This document shows, piece by piece, positions 1 to 5,438 of a stretch of DNA of 8,469 nt. A program made the translations under genes and the position numbers. The stretch's first letter is position 1. Each line of letters starts with the position of its first letter. The notes below the pieces were generated by a model, which saw nothing but the letters and a program-made list of their open reading frames with translations, made no database searches and had not been told where the DNA came from. This stretch comes from an uncultured Vogesella sp. (GTDB taxonomy: Bacteria > Pseudomonadota > Gammaproteobacteria > Burkholderiales > Chromobacteriaceae), in contig CAMLGD010000146.1 of NCBI GenBank assembly GCA_946479405.1, positions 1 to 8,469 of the forward strand. The letters are read 5' to 3'.

Positions 1-819
1 CACAAGGTTGGCCGCAGGCTGGCTCAACAGCGGTGCCGGCGTCTTGGCCACCACCGCGCTGGCCACCCGTGGCGGGAACAGCGGCGTCAGCGCGCGATCG
101 GCCAGCGGCGCCAGCACGTGGCTGGTGAACTGATAGCCGATCACCACCGCCAGCAGCAGCGCGGCAAAGCCTTTCAGGTCGTTACGGGCGTCGCTTGTCG
201 GTGCCACGTTATCCTTCGGCACCGCCGGCAACAGCAGCAACGAGGCGGCCGCCGCCGCCAGCATGATGCCGGCCATCACCTGGTAGACGTTGTTCCAGCT
301 CCAGCCGCTGCCGCTGAGCGGATCGGCCCACACCATGGCCACCCCGCCGGACAGTACCATCGCCAGCCGGTAGCCGAACACCCCCAGCGACGACGCCAGG
401 CCGCGCTCTTCCGGCGTTACCACATCGGTACGGTAGGCATCGATCACCACGTCCTGCGAGGCGGACAGGAACGACAGCAGCACCGCCAGCAGTGCAAAGC
501 CCTGCACATCGCTGGCCGGCGATAGCGCCGACATCGCCAGCAAGGTGGCGGCAAGGCCAAGCTGGGTGAACACCAGCCAGCCGCGACGGCGGCCGAAGAA
601 CGGCGGCTCGAAGCGGTCCATCAGCGGCGCCCACAGGAACTTGAAGGTATACGGCAACCCCACCAGGCTCAGAAAACCGATGGTGGCGATGTCGATGCCG
701 TCCACCGTCAGCCACGCCTGCATGGCGGTGCCGGACAGCGCCAGCGGCAGGCCGCTGGCAAAGCCCAGCACCCAGATCATCAGCATGCGCCAGGCGCCCA
801 GCTGTCGGATATCGCGCAT
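1..819 (-). CDS. ampG: AmpG muropeptide permease, MFS (3' end outside window)
   Basis: This is an inner-membrane major facilitator permease that imports anhydro-muropeptides for peptidoglycan recycling. The first 273 residues are visible, and the frame is open to the left edge with no stop. Family motifs recalled from E. coli AmpG are clear: GFASGLPLAL (residues 19-28), FKFLWAPLMDRF (59-70), PPFFGRRRGWL (72-82), SASQD (119-123) followed by D127, TDV..EERG (131-140) and GYRLAM..SGG (149-159). The start is supported by an AAGGGGG ribosome site 6 bases upstream. Residues 217-240 are strongly hydrophobic, and the Ala/Pro-rich stretch after them does not match my recollection of the E. coli protein; it may be an insertion between the two six-helix halves. 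The gene follows metW in the same direction after 109 bases. The function is confident; the C-terminal half cannot be judged. Confidence 0.93.
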   Translation of the reverse strand, partial: MRDIRQLGAWRMLMIWVLGFASGLPLALSGTAMQAWLTVDGIDIATIGFLSLVGLPYTFKFLWAPLMDRFEPPFFGRRRGWLVFTQLGLAATLLAMSALSPASDVQGFALLAVLLSFLSASQDVVIDAYRTDVVTPEERGLASSLGVFGYRLAMVLSGGVAMVWADPLSGSGWSWNNVYQVMAGIMLAAAAASLLLLPAVPKDNVAPTSDARNDLKGFAALLLAVVIGYQFTSHVLAPLADRALTPLFPPRVASAVVAKTPAPLLSQPAANLV

Positions 820-848
820 CAAGCGCCCCCTTGTATGGCAAATGAACA

Positions 849-864
849 GGGCGCCGCAGCGCCC
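849..864 (-). terminator. Possible hairpin terminator or attenuator before ampG
   Basis: On the minus strand, GGGCGC-TGCG-GCGCCC forms a perfect 6-bp stem with a 4-base loop. It is followed by TGTTCATTTG, which is only a loose T-rich tail. It lies about 30 bases before the ampG start codon. It could end or attenuate metXW transcription, but the tail is too weak for a firm call. Confidence 0.35.
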
Positions 865-906
865 CGTGTATGGTCAGAGTTGGCCGCAAGCAGCCAGTCA
901 ATGCGT

Positions 907-926
907 GGCGGCCGCGGCAGGCCGCC
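907..926 (-). terminator. GC hairpin just after metW stop
   Basis: On the minus strand, GGCGGCC-TGCCGC-GGCCGCC gives a perfect 7-bp stem with a 6-base loop, starting 2 bases past the metW TAA. No T-run follows, so it is more likely a 3'-end stabilising hairpin than a complete intrinsic terminator. Confidence 0.3.
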
Positions 927-928
927 GC

Positions 929-1525
929 TTAGCCGCGGGTGACGCGGTAGAACGCCAGACTGCCACGCAGATTGGGCAGGAAGTTCACCTGCCGGCCGCC
1001 GGTCATCACCACCCGCTCCAGCACGCGGATATGGTTCTTGGCGCATAGCTCGTCAAAGTCGCCGAGCATACACCAGTGGATGTTGGGGGTGTTGTACCAC
1101 TGGTACGGCATGTCGTCCGATACCGGCATGCGCCCGAGCATGATCTGCCAGCGGTTCTGCCAGTAGCCGAAGTTGGGGAAGGTGACGATGGCCTCGCGGC
1201 CAACCCGCAGCATCTCCAGCAGGATTTCCTCGGTGTGGCGCATCGCCTGGATGGTCTGCGACAGCACCACGTGGTCAAAACGCTGGTCCTCGAATTCGGC
1301 CAGGCCGGCTTCCAGGTCGCCCTGGATGGCGTTGACGCCGGCCTTGACGCAGCCCACCACGTTGCCCACATCGAAGTCCACGCCATAGCAATTGGCCTGC
1401 TTGTGTTGCTGCAGCCAGGCCAGCAGCTCGCCTTCGCCGCAGCCCAGGTCCAGCACGCGGCTGCCGGCGGGAATCCAGTCGGCGATCAGTTGCAGGTCGG
1501 GGCGGAGAGAATCGAAAAAGCTCAT
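929..1525 (-). CDS. metW: MetW, methionine biosynthesis methyltransferase-fold protein
   Basis: This cytoplasmic protein of 198 residues has the usual MetW length. It carries the SAM-dependent methyltransferase motif [11 protein letters not shown], at residues 24-33. In proteobacteria MetW is encoded with MetX, and it has been reported to be needed for MetX activity or methionine synthesis in some pseudomonads; whether it methylates anything is uncertain. The ATG overlaps the metX stop as ATGA. A strong GAGGAGGT ribosome site lies inside the metX 3' end, 6 bases before the ATG. The two genes are therefore translationally coupled. The product ends in TAA at 931-929. Confidence 0.95.
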   Translation of the reverse strand: MSFFDSLRPDLQLIADWIPAGSRVLDLGCGEGELLAWLQQHKQANCYGVDFDVGNVVGCVKAGVNAIQGDLEAGLAEFEDQRFDHVVLSQTIQAMRHTEEILLEMLRVGREAIVTFPNFGYWQNRWQIMLGRMPVSDDMPYQWYNTPNIHWCMLGDFDELCAKNHIRVLERVVMTGGRQVNFLPNLRGSLAFYRVTRG

Positions 1526-2664
1526 GCGTTGACCTCCTCTGCCACGCGGTTCAGGTAAGCACGCATCAGGTCGACATACGGCTGGTCGGTCATCAGGAAG
1601 GCATCGTGGCCATGCACCGACTCGATCTCGCCATAGCTGACGCGCTTGCCGGCGGAAATCAGCGCCTTCACCGTCTCGCGCGAGCGTTCCGGCGAGAAGC
1701 GCCAGTCGCTGGTGAAGCTGGCCACCAGGAAGCTGGCGGTCGCTTTTTTCAGCGCCGCCACCAGGTCGCCGTCGTAATCCTTGGCCGGGTCGAAATAATC
1801 CAGCGCCTTGGTCATCAGCAGGTAGGTATTGGCATCGAAGTAGTCAGAGAATTTGTCGCCCTGGTAGCGCAAGTAGCTCTCGATCTCGAACTCCACGTCG
1901 TAGCCGAACTTGTACTCGCCGGAACGCAGCATGCGACCGAATTTCTCGCCCATGCCGTCATCCGACAGGTAGGTGATGTGACCCAGCATGCGCGCCAGGC
2001 GCAGGCCGCGACGCGGGATGGTGCCAGCGGCGTAGAAGTCGCCGCCGCAGAAATCCGGGTCGGTGAGGATGGCCTGCCGCGCCACGTCGTTGAAGGCGAT
2101 GTTCTGCGCCGACAGCTTGGGCGCCGAGGCGATCACCAGCGCGTGGGCGATGCGTTCCGGGTAGGCGATGCTCCACTGCAGCGCCTGCATGCCGCCGAGG
2201 CTGCCGCCGATCACCGCCGCCCAGCGGGCTACACCCAGCCGGTCGGCCAGCCGCGCCTGCGAGGTCACCCAGTCCGGCACCGTCATCACCGGGAAGCGCG
2301 AACCCCACGGCTGGCCGGTGGCCGGGTCGATGCTGGACGGCCCGGTGCTGCCGTGGCAGCCGCCGAGGTTGTTGACGCCGACCACGAAGAAGCGGTTGGT
2401 GTCGATGGGCTTGCCGGGGCCAATCATGTTGTCCCACCAGCCGGCGGCCTTGTCGTCCTCGCTGTAGCGGCCGGCCACATGGTGGTGGCCGGACAGCGCG
2501 TGGCAGATCAGGATGGCGTTGCTGCGCTCGGCATTCAGTTCGCCATAGGTTTCGAACACCAGCTCGTACTGCGGCAGCGTGACGCCGCAGGCCAGATCGA
2601 GCGGTGTCTCGAACAGGGCGCGCTGCGCACTGACGATACCGACGGAAGATGCGTTATTGGGCAT
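1522..2664 (-). CDS. metX: MetX, homoserine O-acyltransferase
   Basis: MetX activates homoserine by acylation, the first committed step of methionine synthesis. It is an alpha/beta hydrolase of 380 residues. The nucleophile elbow GGSLGGMQ puts the catalytic Ser at 155. Asp320 (SDWRF) and His353 (GHDAF) complete the triad, with the 33-residue Asp-His spacing I recall for the H. influenzae enzyme. [14 protein letters not shown] and [12 protein letters not shown] are typical substrate-pocket segments. The acyl donor is not decided here: many betaproteobacterial MetX proteins linked to MetW are annotated as succinyl-CoA users, others as acetyl-CoA users. I chose the start at 2664 because [11 protein letters not shown] matches Neisseria MetX. 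An in-frame ATG at 2730 with a GGAG site would add 22 low-complexity residues. The gene overlaps metW by 4 bases. Confidence 0.95.
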   Translation of the reverse strand: MPNNASSVGIVSAQRALFETPLDLACGVTLPQYELVFETYGELNAERSNAILICHALSGHHHVAGRYSEDDKAAGWWDNMIGPGKPIDTNRFFVVGVNNLGGCHGSTGPSSIDPATGQPWGSRFPVMTVPDWVTSQARLADRLGVARWAAVIGGSLGGMQALQWSIAYPERIAHALVIASAPKLSAQNIAFNDVARQAILTDPDFCGGDFYAAGTIPRRGLRLARMLGHITYLSDDGMGEKFGRMLRSGEYKFGYDVEFEIESYLRYQGDKFSDYFDANTYLLMTKALDYFDPAKDYDGDLVAALKKATASFLVASFTSDWRFSPERSRETVKALISAGKRVSYGEIESVHGHDAFLMTDQPYVDLMRAYLNRVAEEVNA

Positions 2665-2761
2665 GCGTTTCTCTTTGCTAGTCGGCGGCGGGCGGGAATG
2701 CTGGTCTTTGCGACTCTGCCCCGTCCGCATCAAGGCTTCTCCATGGCAAGCCGCGATTATA
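2665..2761 (-). promoter_or_regulatory. metX promoter (-10) and leader
   Basis: On the minus strand a perfect TATAAT lies at 2761-2756, giving a leader of roughly 85 bases before the metX ATG. No good -35 is seen 16-18 bases upstream (GGTGCG at 17), so this may be an activator-dependent promoter. The leader contains a five-codon frame (ATG at 2744, stop 2732-2730), whose TGA overlaps an in-frame upstream metX ATG at 2730. It also has a short GGCTT/AAGCC hairpin (2752-2734). The ribosome site before 2664 is weak (AAAGAGAAA). I recognise no SAM riboswitch. Confidence 0.45.
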
Positions 2762-2775
2762 TCGGTAACGCGCGC

Positions 2776-2805
2776 TTGCGCACCTGCCGTCCGGCTGCCG
2801 ATAAT
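2776..2805 (+). promoter_or_regulatory. Sigma-70-like promoter for the 59-residue membrane protein
   Basis: TTGCGC (2776-2781) and GATAAT (2800-2805) are separated by 18 bases, matching 4/6 and 5/6 of the sigma-70 consensus. Transcription would start near 2812, about 23 bases before the ATG at 2835. The site is back to back with the metX -10 on the other strand, only 15 bases away, so the two promoters would compete or share a regulator. No clear ribosome site follows. Confidence 0.45.
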
Positions 2806-2834
2806 CGCCGCTCCTCTTTTCGCTGGACTGTCCG

Positions 2835-3014
2835 ATGATCGGCCGCCTGTTTCGCCTGTTCCTGCTGCTGGGCGTGATTTACCTGGCACTGCGCTGGCTG
2901 CTGAACCGGCAGCAGCGTCAGACGGTACATGAGTTTGTGCGCGCACTGGCCATCGCGCTGATCGTCAGCTCGCTACTGATGCTGGGGCTGTTCCTGGCCG
3001 GCATCCGCCTGTAA
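2835..3014 (+). CDS. Small two-helix membrane protein (protein MIGRI-like)
   Basis: A 59-residue frame runs from ATG to TAA. It begins [13 protein letters not shown] and has two hydrophobic segments, about residues 8-23 and 35-57. These are joined by a short polar, basic loop (NRQQRQT, 24-30), so it is probably an inner-membrane helical hairpin. I recall small Neisseriales/betaproteobacterial proteins named protein MIGRI after their first residues; this fits by N-terminus and size, but the match is from memory. Function is unknown. It has its own promoter-like sequence and lies divergent from metX and 80 bases before msrP. Strong Leu/Ala codon bias and clean hydrophobic periodicity support real coding despite the short length. 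No strong Shine-Dalgarno sequence is visible. Confidence 0.75.
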   Translation: MIGRLFRLFLLLGVIYLALRWLLNRQQRQTVHEFVRALAIALIVSSLLMLGLFLAGIRL

Positions 3015-3094
3015 ACGCGAATTTTTTGCCCGGCGCACTGTCAGAATCGGCCTGTCCCGCCGACTTACCGGCATCACCTGCCAGGAGATGCGCC

Positions 3095-4003
3095 ATGTTG
3101 ATTCGCCACCCCGCCGACATTCTGCCGTCGGACATCACCCCCGAGGCTGTGTATCTCAATCGCCGCCAGTTCATGGCGGGCGCCGCCGGCCTGCTGCTGC
3201 CGGTCAGTGCGCTGGCGGCACTGCCTGCCAGGAAAAGCCCCTACTCCACCGCCGAACAGGCCAACAGCCGCAACGACATCACCAGCTACAACAACTACTA
3301 CGAATTCGGCACCGGCAAGGACGAGCCGGCGCTGTACGCCGGCCGCCTCAAGACCCAGCCGTGGAACATCGTGGTGGACGGCGAAGTGGAAAAGCCGCGC
3401 AGTTTCGGCATCGAGGAACTGCTGAAATACCCACAGGAAGAACGCATCTACCGGCTGCGCTGCGTGGAAGGCTGGAGCATGGTGATTCCATGGATCGGCT
3501 TTCCGCTGGCCAGCCTGCTGGCGCAGGTGCGGCCAACCTCGAAGGCGAAATACGTGGCCTTCGAGACCGCGCTGCGCCCGGGCGAGATGCCGGGCGTGGC
3601 ACGGCGGGTGCTGGCCTGGCCGTACCGCGAAGGGCTGCGCATCGACGAGGCAATGCACCCGCTCACCATTCTGGCGCTGGGTCTGTACGGCGATGTGCTG
3701 CCGAAGCAGAACGGCGCGCCGATCCGGCTGGTGGTGCCGTGGAAATACGGCTTCAAGAGTATCAAGGCCATCAGCCGCATCCGGCTGCTGGAAAAACAAC
3801 CAGCCACCAGCTGGAATCTGGCGGCGCCGGACGAGTACGGCTTCTACTCCAACGTCAACCCGGCGGTGGATCACCCGCGCTGGAGCCAGGCCAGCGAGCG
3901 GCGCATCGGCGAGTTCCTCAAGCGCAAGACGCTGCCGTTCAACGGCTATGGTGCGCAGGTAGCCCAGCTGTATCGCGGCATGGATCTGGTGAAGAACTTC
4001 TGA
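3095..4003 (+). CDS. msrP: MsrP, periplasmic methionine sulfoxide reductase, catalytic subunit
   Basis: This molybdopterin enzyme reduces methionine sulfoxide in oxidised periplasmic proteins, taking electrons from MsrQ. It has 302 residues, against 334 for E. coli MsrP as I recall it. A twin-arginine export signal is visible: NRRQFMAG at 22-29, then a hydrophobic stretch ending near SALA (38-41). The molybdenum ligand is the Cys in LRCVEGWSM, Cys123. [28 protein letters not shown] and DHPRWSQA are hallmark C-terminal segments. The ATG at 3095 has an AGGAG site 7 bases upstream and gives the family-typical extension of about 20 residues before the twin arginines. The shorter length reflects a reduced linker between signal and core domain. 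msrQ follows after 144 bases, an unusually wide gap. Confidence 0.96.
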   Translation: MLIRHPADILPSDITPEAVYLNRRQFMAGAAGLLLPVSALAALPARKSPYSTAEQANSRNDITSYNNYYEFGTGKDEPALYAGRLKTQPWNIVVDGEVEKPRSFGIEELLKYPQEERIYRLRCVEGWSMVIPWIGFPLASLLAQVRPTSKAKYVAFETALRPGEMPGVARRVLAWPYREGLRIDEAMHPLTILALGLYGDVLPKQNGAPIRLVVPWKYGFKSIKAISRIRLLEKQPATSWNLAAPDEYGFYSNVNPAVDHPRWSQASERRIGEFLKRKTLPFNGYGAQVAQLYRGMDLVKNF

Positions 4004-4031
4004 GAACCGGTTTACGGCCTGCTGCGCTTCG

Positions 4032-4115
4032 GCGATACGGCGTTAAAACCGTCTTCGAAATGCTCATTTACTACGAGTAAACTCCGCTTCCTCAGCCGTT
4101 TTCGCCTTGTCTCGC
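4032..4115 (-). repeat. 84-base palindromic element, copy 1
   Basis: Read on the minus strand, this element begins GCGAGACAAGGCG and ends TAACGCCGTATCGC. Its centre is the inverted repeat TTTAC-TCGTA-GTAAA, at positions 35-49 of 84. The two ends are also imperfect inverted repeats of each other. It fills most of the msrP-msrQ spacer. A partner with matching ends, equal length and opposite orientation lies after msrQ at 4834-4917. From memory, similar spacer sequences occur repeatedly in proteobacterial genomes, which would make this a dispersed REP- or MITE-like repeat. Confidence 0.6.
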
Positions 4116-4118
4116 GCT

Positions 4119-4130
4119 AGCTCGCGAGCT
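4119..4130. repeat. 12-bp perfect palindrome before msrQ
   Basis: AGCTCGCGAGCT is a perfect palindrome between repeat copy 1 and the msrQ ribosome site. It partly arises from an imperfect 10-base tandem duplication, CTCGCGCTAG then CTCGCGAGCT (4111-4130). It may be a chance product of the duplication or a small binding site. Confidence 0.4.
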
Positions 4131-4147
4131 CGCAAACAGGTTCTGAC

Positions 4148-4777
4148 ATGACCATGCATACAACCCTTGCGGCCAACCTGACCCGCCCGTCACCACGCCA
4201 GCTGTCCTGGCTCAAGGGCGTGGTGTTCGCGCTGTGCCTGCTGCCGCTGGCGCAGATCGCTTACGTGGTATTCAGCGGCACGGCTGTGAATCCCATCGAA
4301 TACCTGACCCGTGCGCTGGGCGTGTGGACGCTGCGCTTCCTGTTGCTGACACTGGCCATCTCGCCGCTGCGCTGGCTGGGCGCGCCTGGCTGGCTGCTAC
4401 GCCTGCGGCGCATGCTGGGGCTGTATGCCTTTTTCTACGGCGCGCTACACCTGAGTAGCTACCTGTGGCTGGACCAATTCTTCGACTGGCGCGCCATCGG
4501 TCACGACATCCTGAAGCGGCCATTCATCACCGTCGGCATGCTGGCGATGCTGCTGATGCTGCCGCTGGCAATCACCTCCACCGACGGCTGGATGCAGCGG
4601 CTGAAGCGCAACTGGGGCCGGCTGCACCGGCTGATCTACCCGCTGGCGATCTGCGGCGTGCTGCACTACTGGTGGCTAGTGAAACGCGACATCAGCCAGC
4701 CGGCGCTGTATGCCGCCATTCTGGCCGCGCTGCTGGCCTGGCGGCTATGGCAACGTTGGCCGCGGCGCGTACAATAA
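4148..4777 (+). CDS. msrQ: MsrQ, haem-binding membrane subunit of the MsrPQ system
   Basis: MsrQ is an inner-membrane b-type cytochrome that passes electrons from the quinone pool or a flavin reductase to MsrP. It has 209 residues (E. coli about 211), with hydrophobic segments near 24-43, 58-74, 90-108, 127-143, 162-177 and 187-201. The ferric-reductase-like signature RRMLGLYAFFYGALHLSSY spans 87-105. Candidate haem-ligand histidines are His101, His160 (WGRLHRLIYPL) and His173 (GVLHYWW). The start at 4148 has only a weak CAGG site 7 bases upstream, and ATG at 4154 is an alternative. In E. coli msrP and msrQ are tightly joined; here a palindromic repeat separates them. A possible terminator and a second repeat lie downstream. 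Confidence 0.95.
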   Translation: MTMHTTLAANLTRPSPRQLSWLKGVVFALCLLPLAQIAYVVFSGTAVNPIEYLTRALGVWTLRFLLLTLAISPLRWLGAPGWLLRLRRMLGLYAFFYGALHLSSYLWLDQFFDWRAIGHDILKRPFITVGMLAMLLMLPLAITSTDGWMQRLKRNWGRLHRLIYPLAICGVLHYWWLVKRDISQPALYAAILAALLAWRLWQRWPRRVQ

Positions 4778-4804
4778 GCGCCGGTTTGATTTTGCGGCAG
4801 ATGA

Positions 4805-4829
4805 CCGGGCAGTTCGAAAAGCCCGGTTT
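4805..4829 (+). terminator. Possible terminator after msrQ
   Basis: CCGGGC (4805-4810) and GCCCGG (4821-4826) form a perfect 6-bp stem around a 10-base loop, followed by TTT. It lies 27 bases after the msrQ stop. The T-tract is short, so termination may be weak. The hairpin of the following palindromic element, whose right arm runs into five T's (4893-4897), may add to it. Confidence 0.4.
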
Positions 4830-4833
4830 CCAG

Positions 4834-4917
4834 GCAAGACAAGGCGCGAATGAAACATCCCGACACCGCATATATCAGGCATGCGATCGGGATTTTTCGT
4901 GCGTAACACTGTATCGC
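4834..4917 (+). repeat. 84-base palindromic element, copy 2
   Basis: This element begins GCAAGACAAGGCG and ends TAACACTGTATCGC. Without gaps these ends match copy 1 (minus strand, 4115-4032) at 12 of 13 and 12 of 14 bases. The interior is largely different but again palindromic: ATCCCGA at 24-30 pairs with TCGGGAT at 54-60, centred on the same midpoint as in copy 1. The right arm is followed by T's, so it could also work as a terminator. The element ends 23 bases before the ybaK ATG. Confidence 0.6.
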
Positions 4918-4940
4918 GACAAAAGCGGGAATTTTCGAGC

Positions 4941-5423
4941 ATGGCCAAGGAAAAAGCGCCGGTAACACAGGCAGTACGGGTACTGCGCGAACACCAGGTG
5001 GATTACAGCGAGCACCTGTACAAGTACGAGGAGCGCGGCGGCACCGCGGTGTCCGCCCGCGAACTGGGGGTGGACGAGCACTGCGTGGTAAAGACGCTGA
5101 TCATGGAAGACGAGCAGCACAAGCCACTGATCGTGCTGATGCACGGCGACCGCGAAGTGGGCACCGGCATGCTGGCCAAGCAGATCGGCGCCAAGAAGAT
5201 CAGCCCCTGCGATCCGAAAACCGCCGACAAGCACAGCGGCTACCAGGTAGGCGGCACCAGCCCGTTCGGCACCAAGGCTGCCATGCCCGTGTATATGGAA
5301 GCCAGCATCGCCACGCTGCCACGCATCTACATCAACGGCGGCAAGCGCGGCTTTCTGATCGGCATCAGCCCGGCCGAGGTGCAGCGCGTGCTGCAGCCGG
5401 TACTGGTCAACGCCCAGGCCTGA
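4941..5423 (+). CDS. ybaK: YbaK/EbsC-family Cys-tRNA(Pro) deacylase
   Basis: This cytoplasmic trans-editing enzyme hydrolyses cysteine wrongly attached to tRNA(Pro), protecting proline codons. It has 160 residues, matching the family (E. coli YbaK 159). Lys51 in VVKTLIM probably corresponds to the essential Lys46 of H. influenzae YbaK. HGDREV (68-73) and GGTSPFGTKAAMPVYME (104-120) are the conserved loops around the active site. INGGKRG and IGISP follow near the C-terminus. I chose the ATG at 4941 because MAKEKAPVTQAV starts like the family; extending to 4881 would translate the palindromic repeat. The ribosome site is weak (GGGA about 10 bases upstream). The gene converges on the leftward transporter with 15 bases between. 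Confidence 0.94.
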   Translation: MAKEKAPVTQAVRVLREHQVDYSEHLYKYEERGGTAVSARELGVDEHCVVKTLIMEDEQHKPLIVLMHGDREVGTGMLAKQIGAKKISPCDPKTADKHSGYQVGGTSPFGTKAAMPVYMEASIATLPRIYINGGKRGFLIGISPAEVQRVLQPVLVNAQA

Positions 5424-5425
5424 CG

Positions 5426-5437
5426 CGGCCCGGGCCG
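5426..5437. repeat. 12-bp palindrome in convergent ybaK/transporter gap
   Basis: CGGCCCGGGCCG is a perfect palindrome filling most of the 15 bases between two convergent stop codons. It could fold as a tiny hairpin with a 4-base loop in either transcript. It lacks a T-run on both sides, so it is at best a partial bidirectional terminator. Confidence 0.4.
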
Positions 5438-5438
5438 G

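Larger units (their letters stand above)
820..928 (-). other. metW-ampG spacer with weak -35-like site
   Basis: This 109-base spacer contains two GC-rich hairpins, annotated separately, with a TTGACT hexamer (minus strand, 901-896) between them that resembles a -35 box. At 17-base spacing the -10 candidate is TCTGAC, which is poor. ampG may therefore have its own weak promoter, or it may be read through from metXW. The sequence does not decide. Confidence 0.3.

Noticed and set aside
209..901. A 230-codon minus-strand frame over ampG
   Set aside because: It is in a shifted frame relative to ampG, whose true frame starts at 819 with a strong ribosome site and carries all family motifs.
2665..2755. 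SAM riboswitch in the metX leader
   Set aside because: I could not find a recognisable SAM-I, SAM-II or SAM-V core; the leader is only about 85 bases, with a 5-bp hairpin and a possible bulged GC stem.
1606..2838. A 410-codon plus-strand open frame opposite metX
   Set aside because: It is an antisense shadow of metX: low-complexity His/Arg/Ala/Val-rich protein, no domain, and the opposite strand has an intact catalytic triad. Such frames are common in GC-rich DNA.
2665..2946. N-terminal extension of metX to 2946
   Set aside because: The added residues are low-complexity and cross the TATAAT promoter and the divergent gene; MetX proteins begin near MPNNASSVG.
3088..4080. A 330-codon plus-strand frame overlapping msrP
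   Set aside because: It is the +1-type shadow of msrP with Gly/Arg/Ala-rich composition. Its last codons run through the palindromic repeat; no independent evidence of coding.
4881..4940. Upstream start for ybaK at 4881
   Set aside because: The extra 20 residues come from the palindromic repeat, and the total length would exceed the family.
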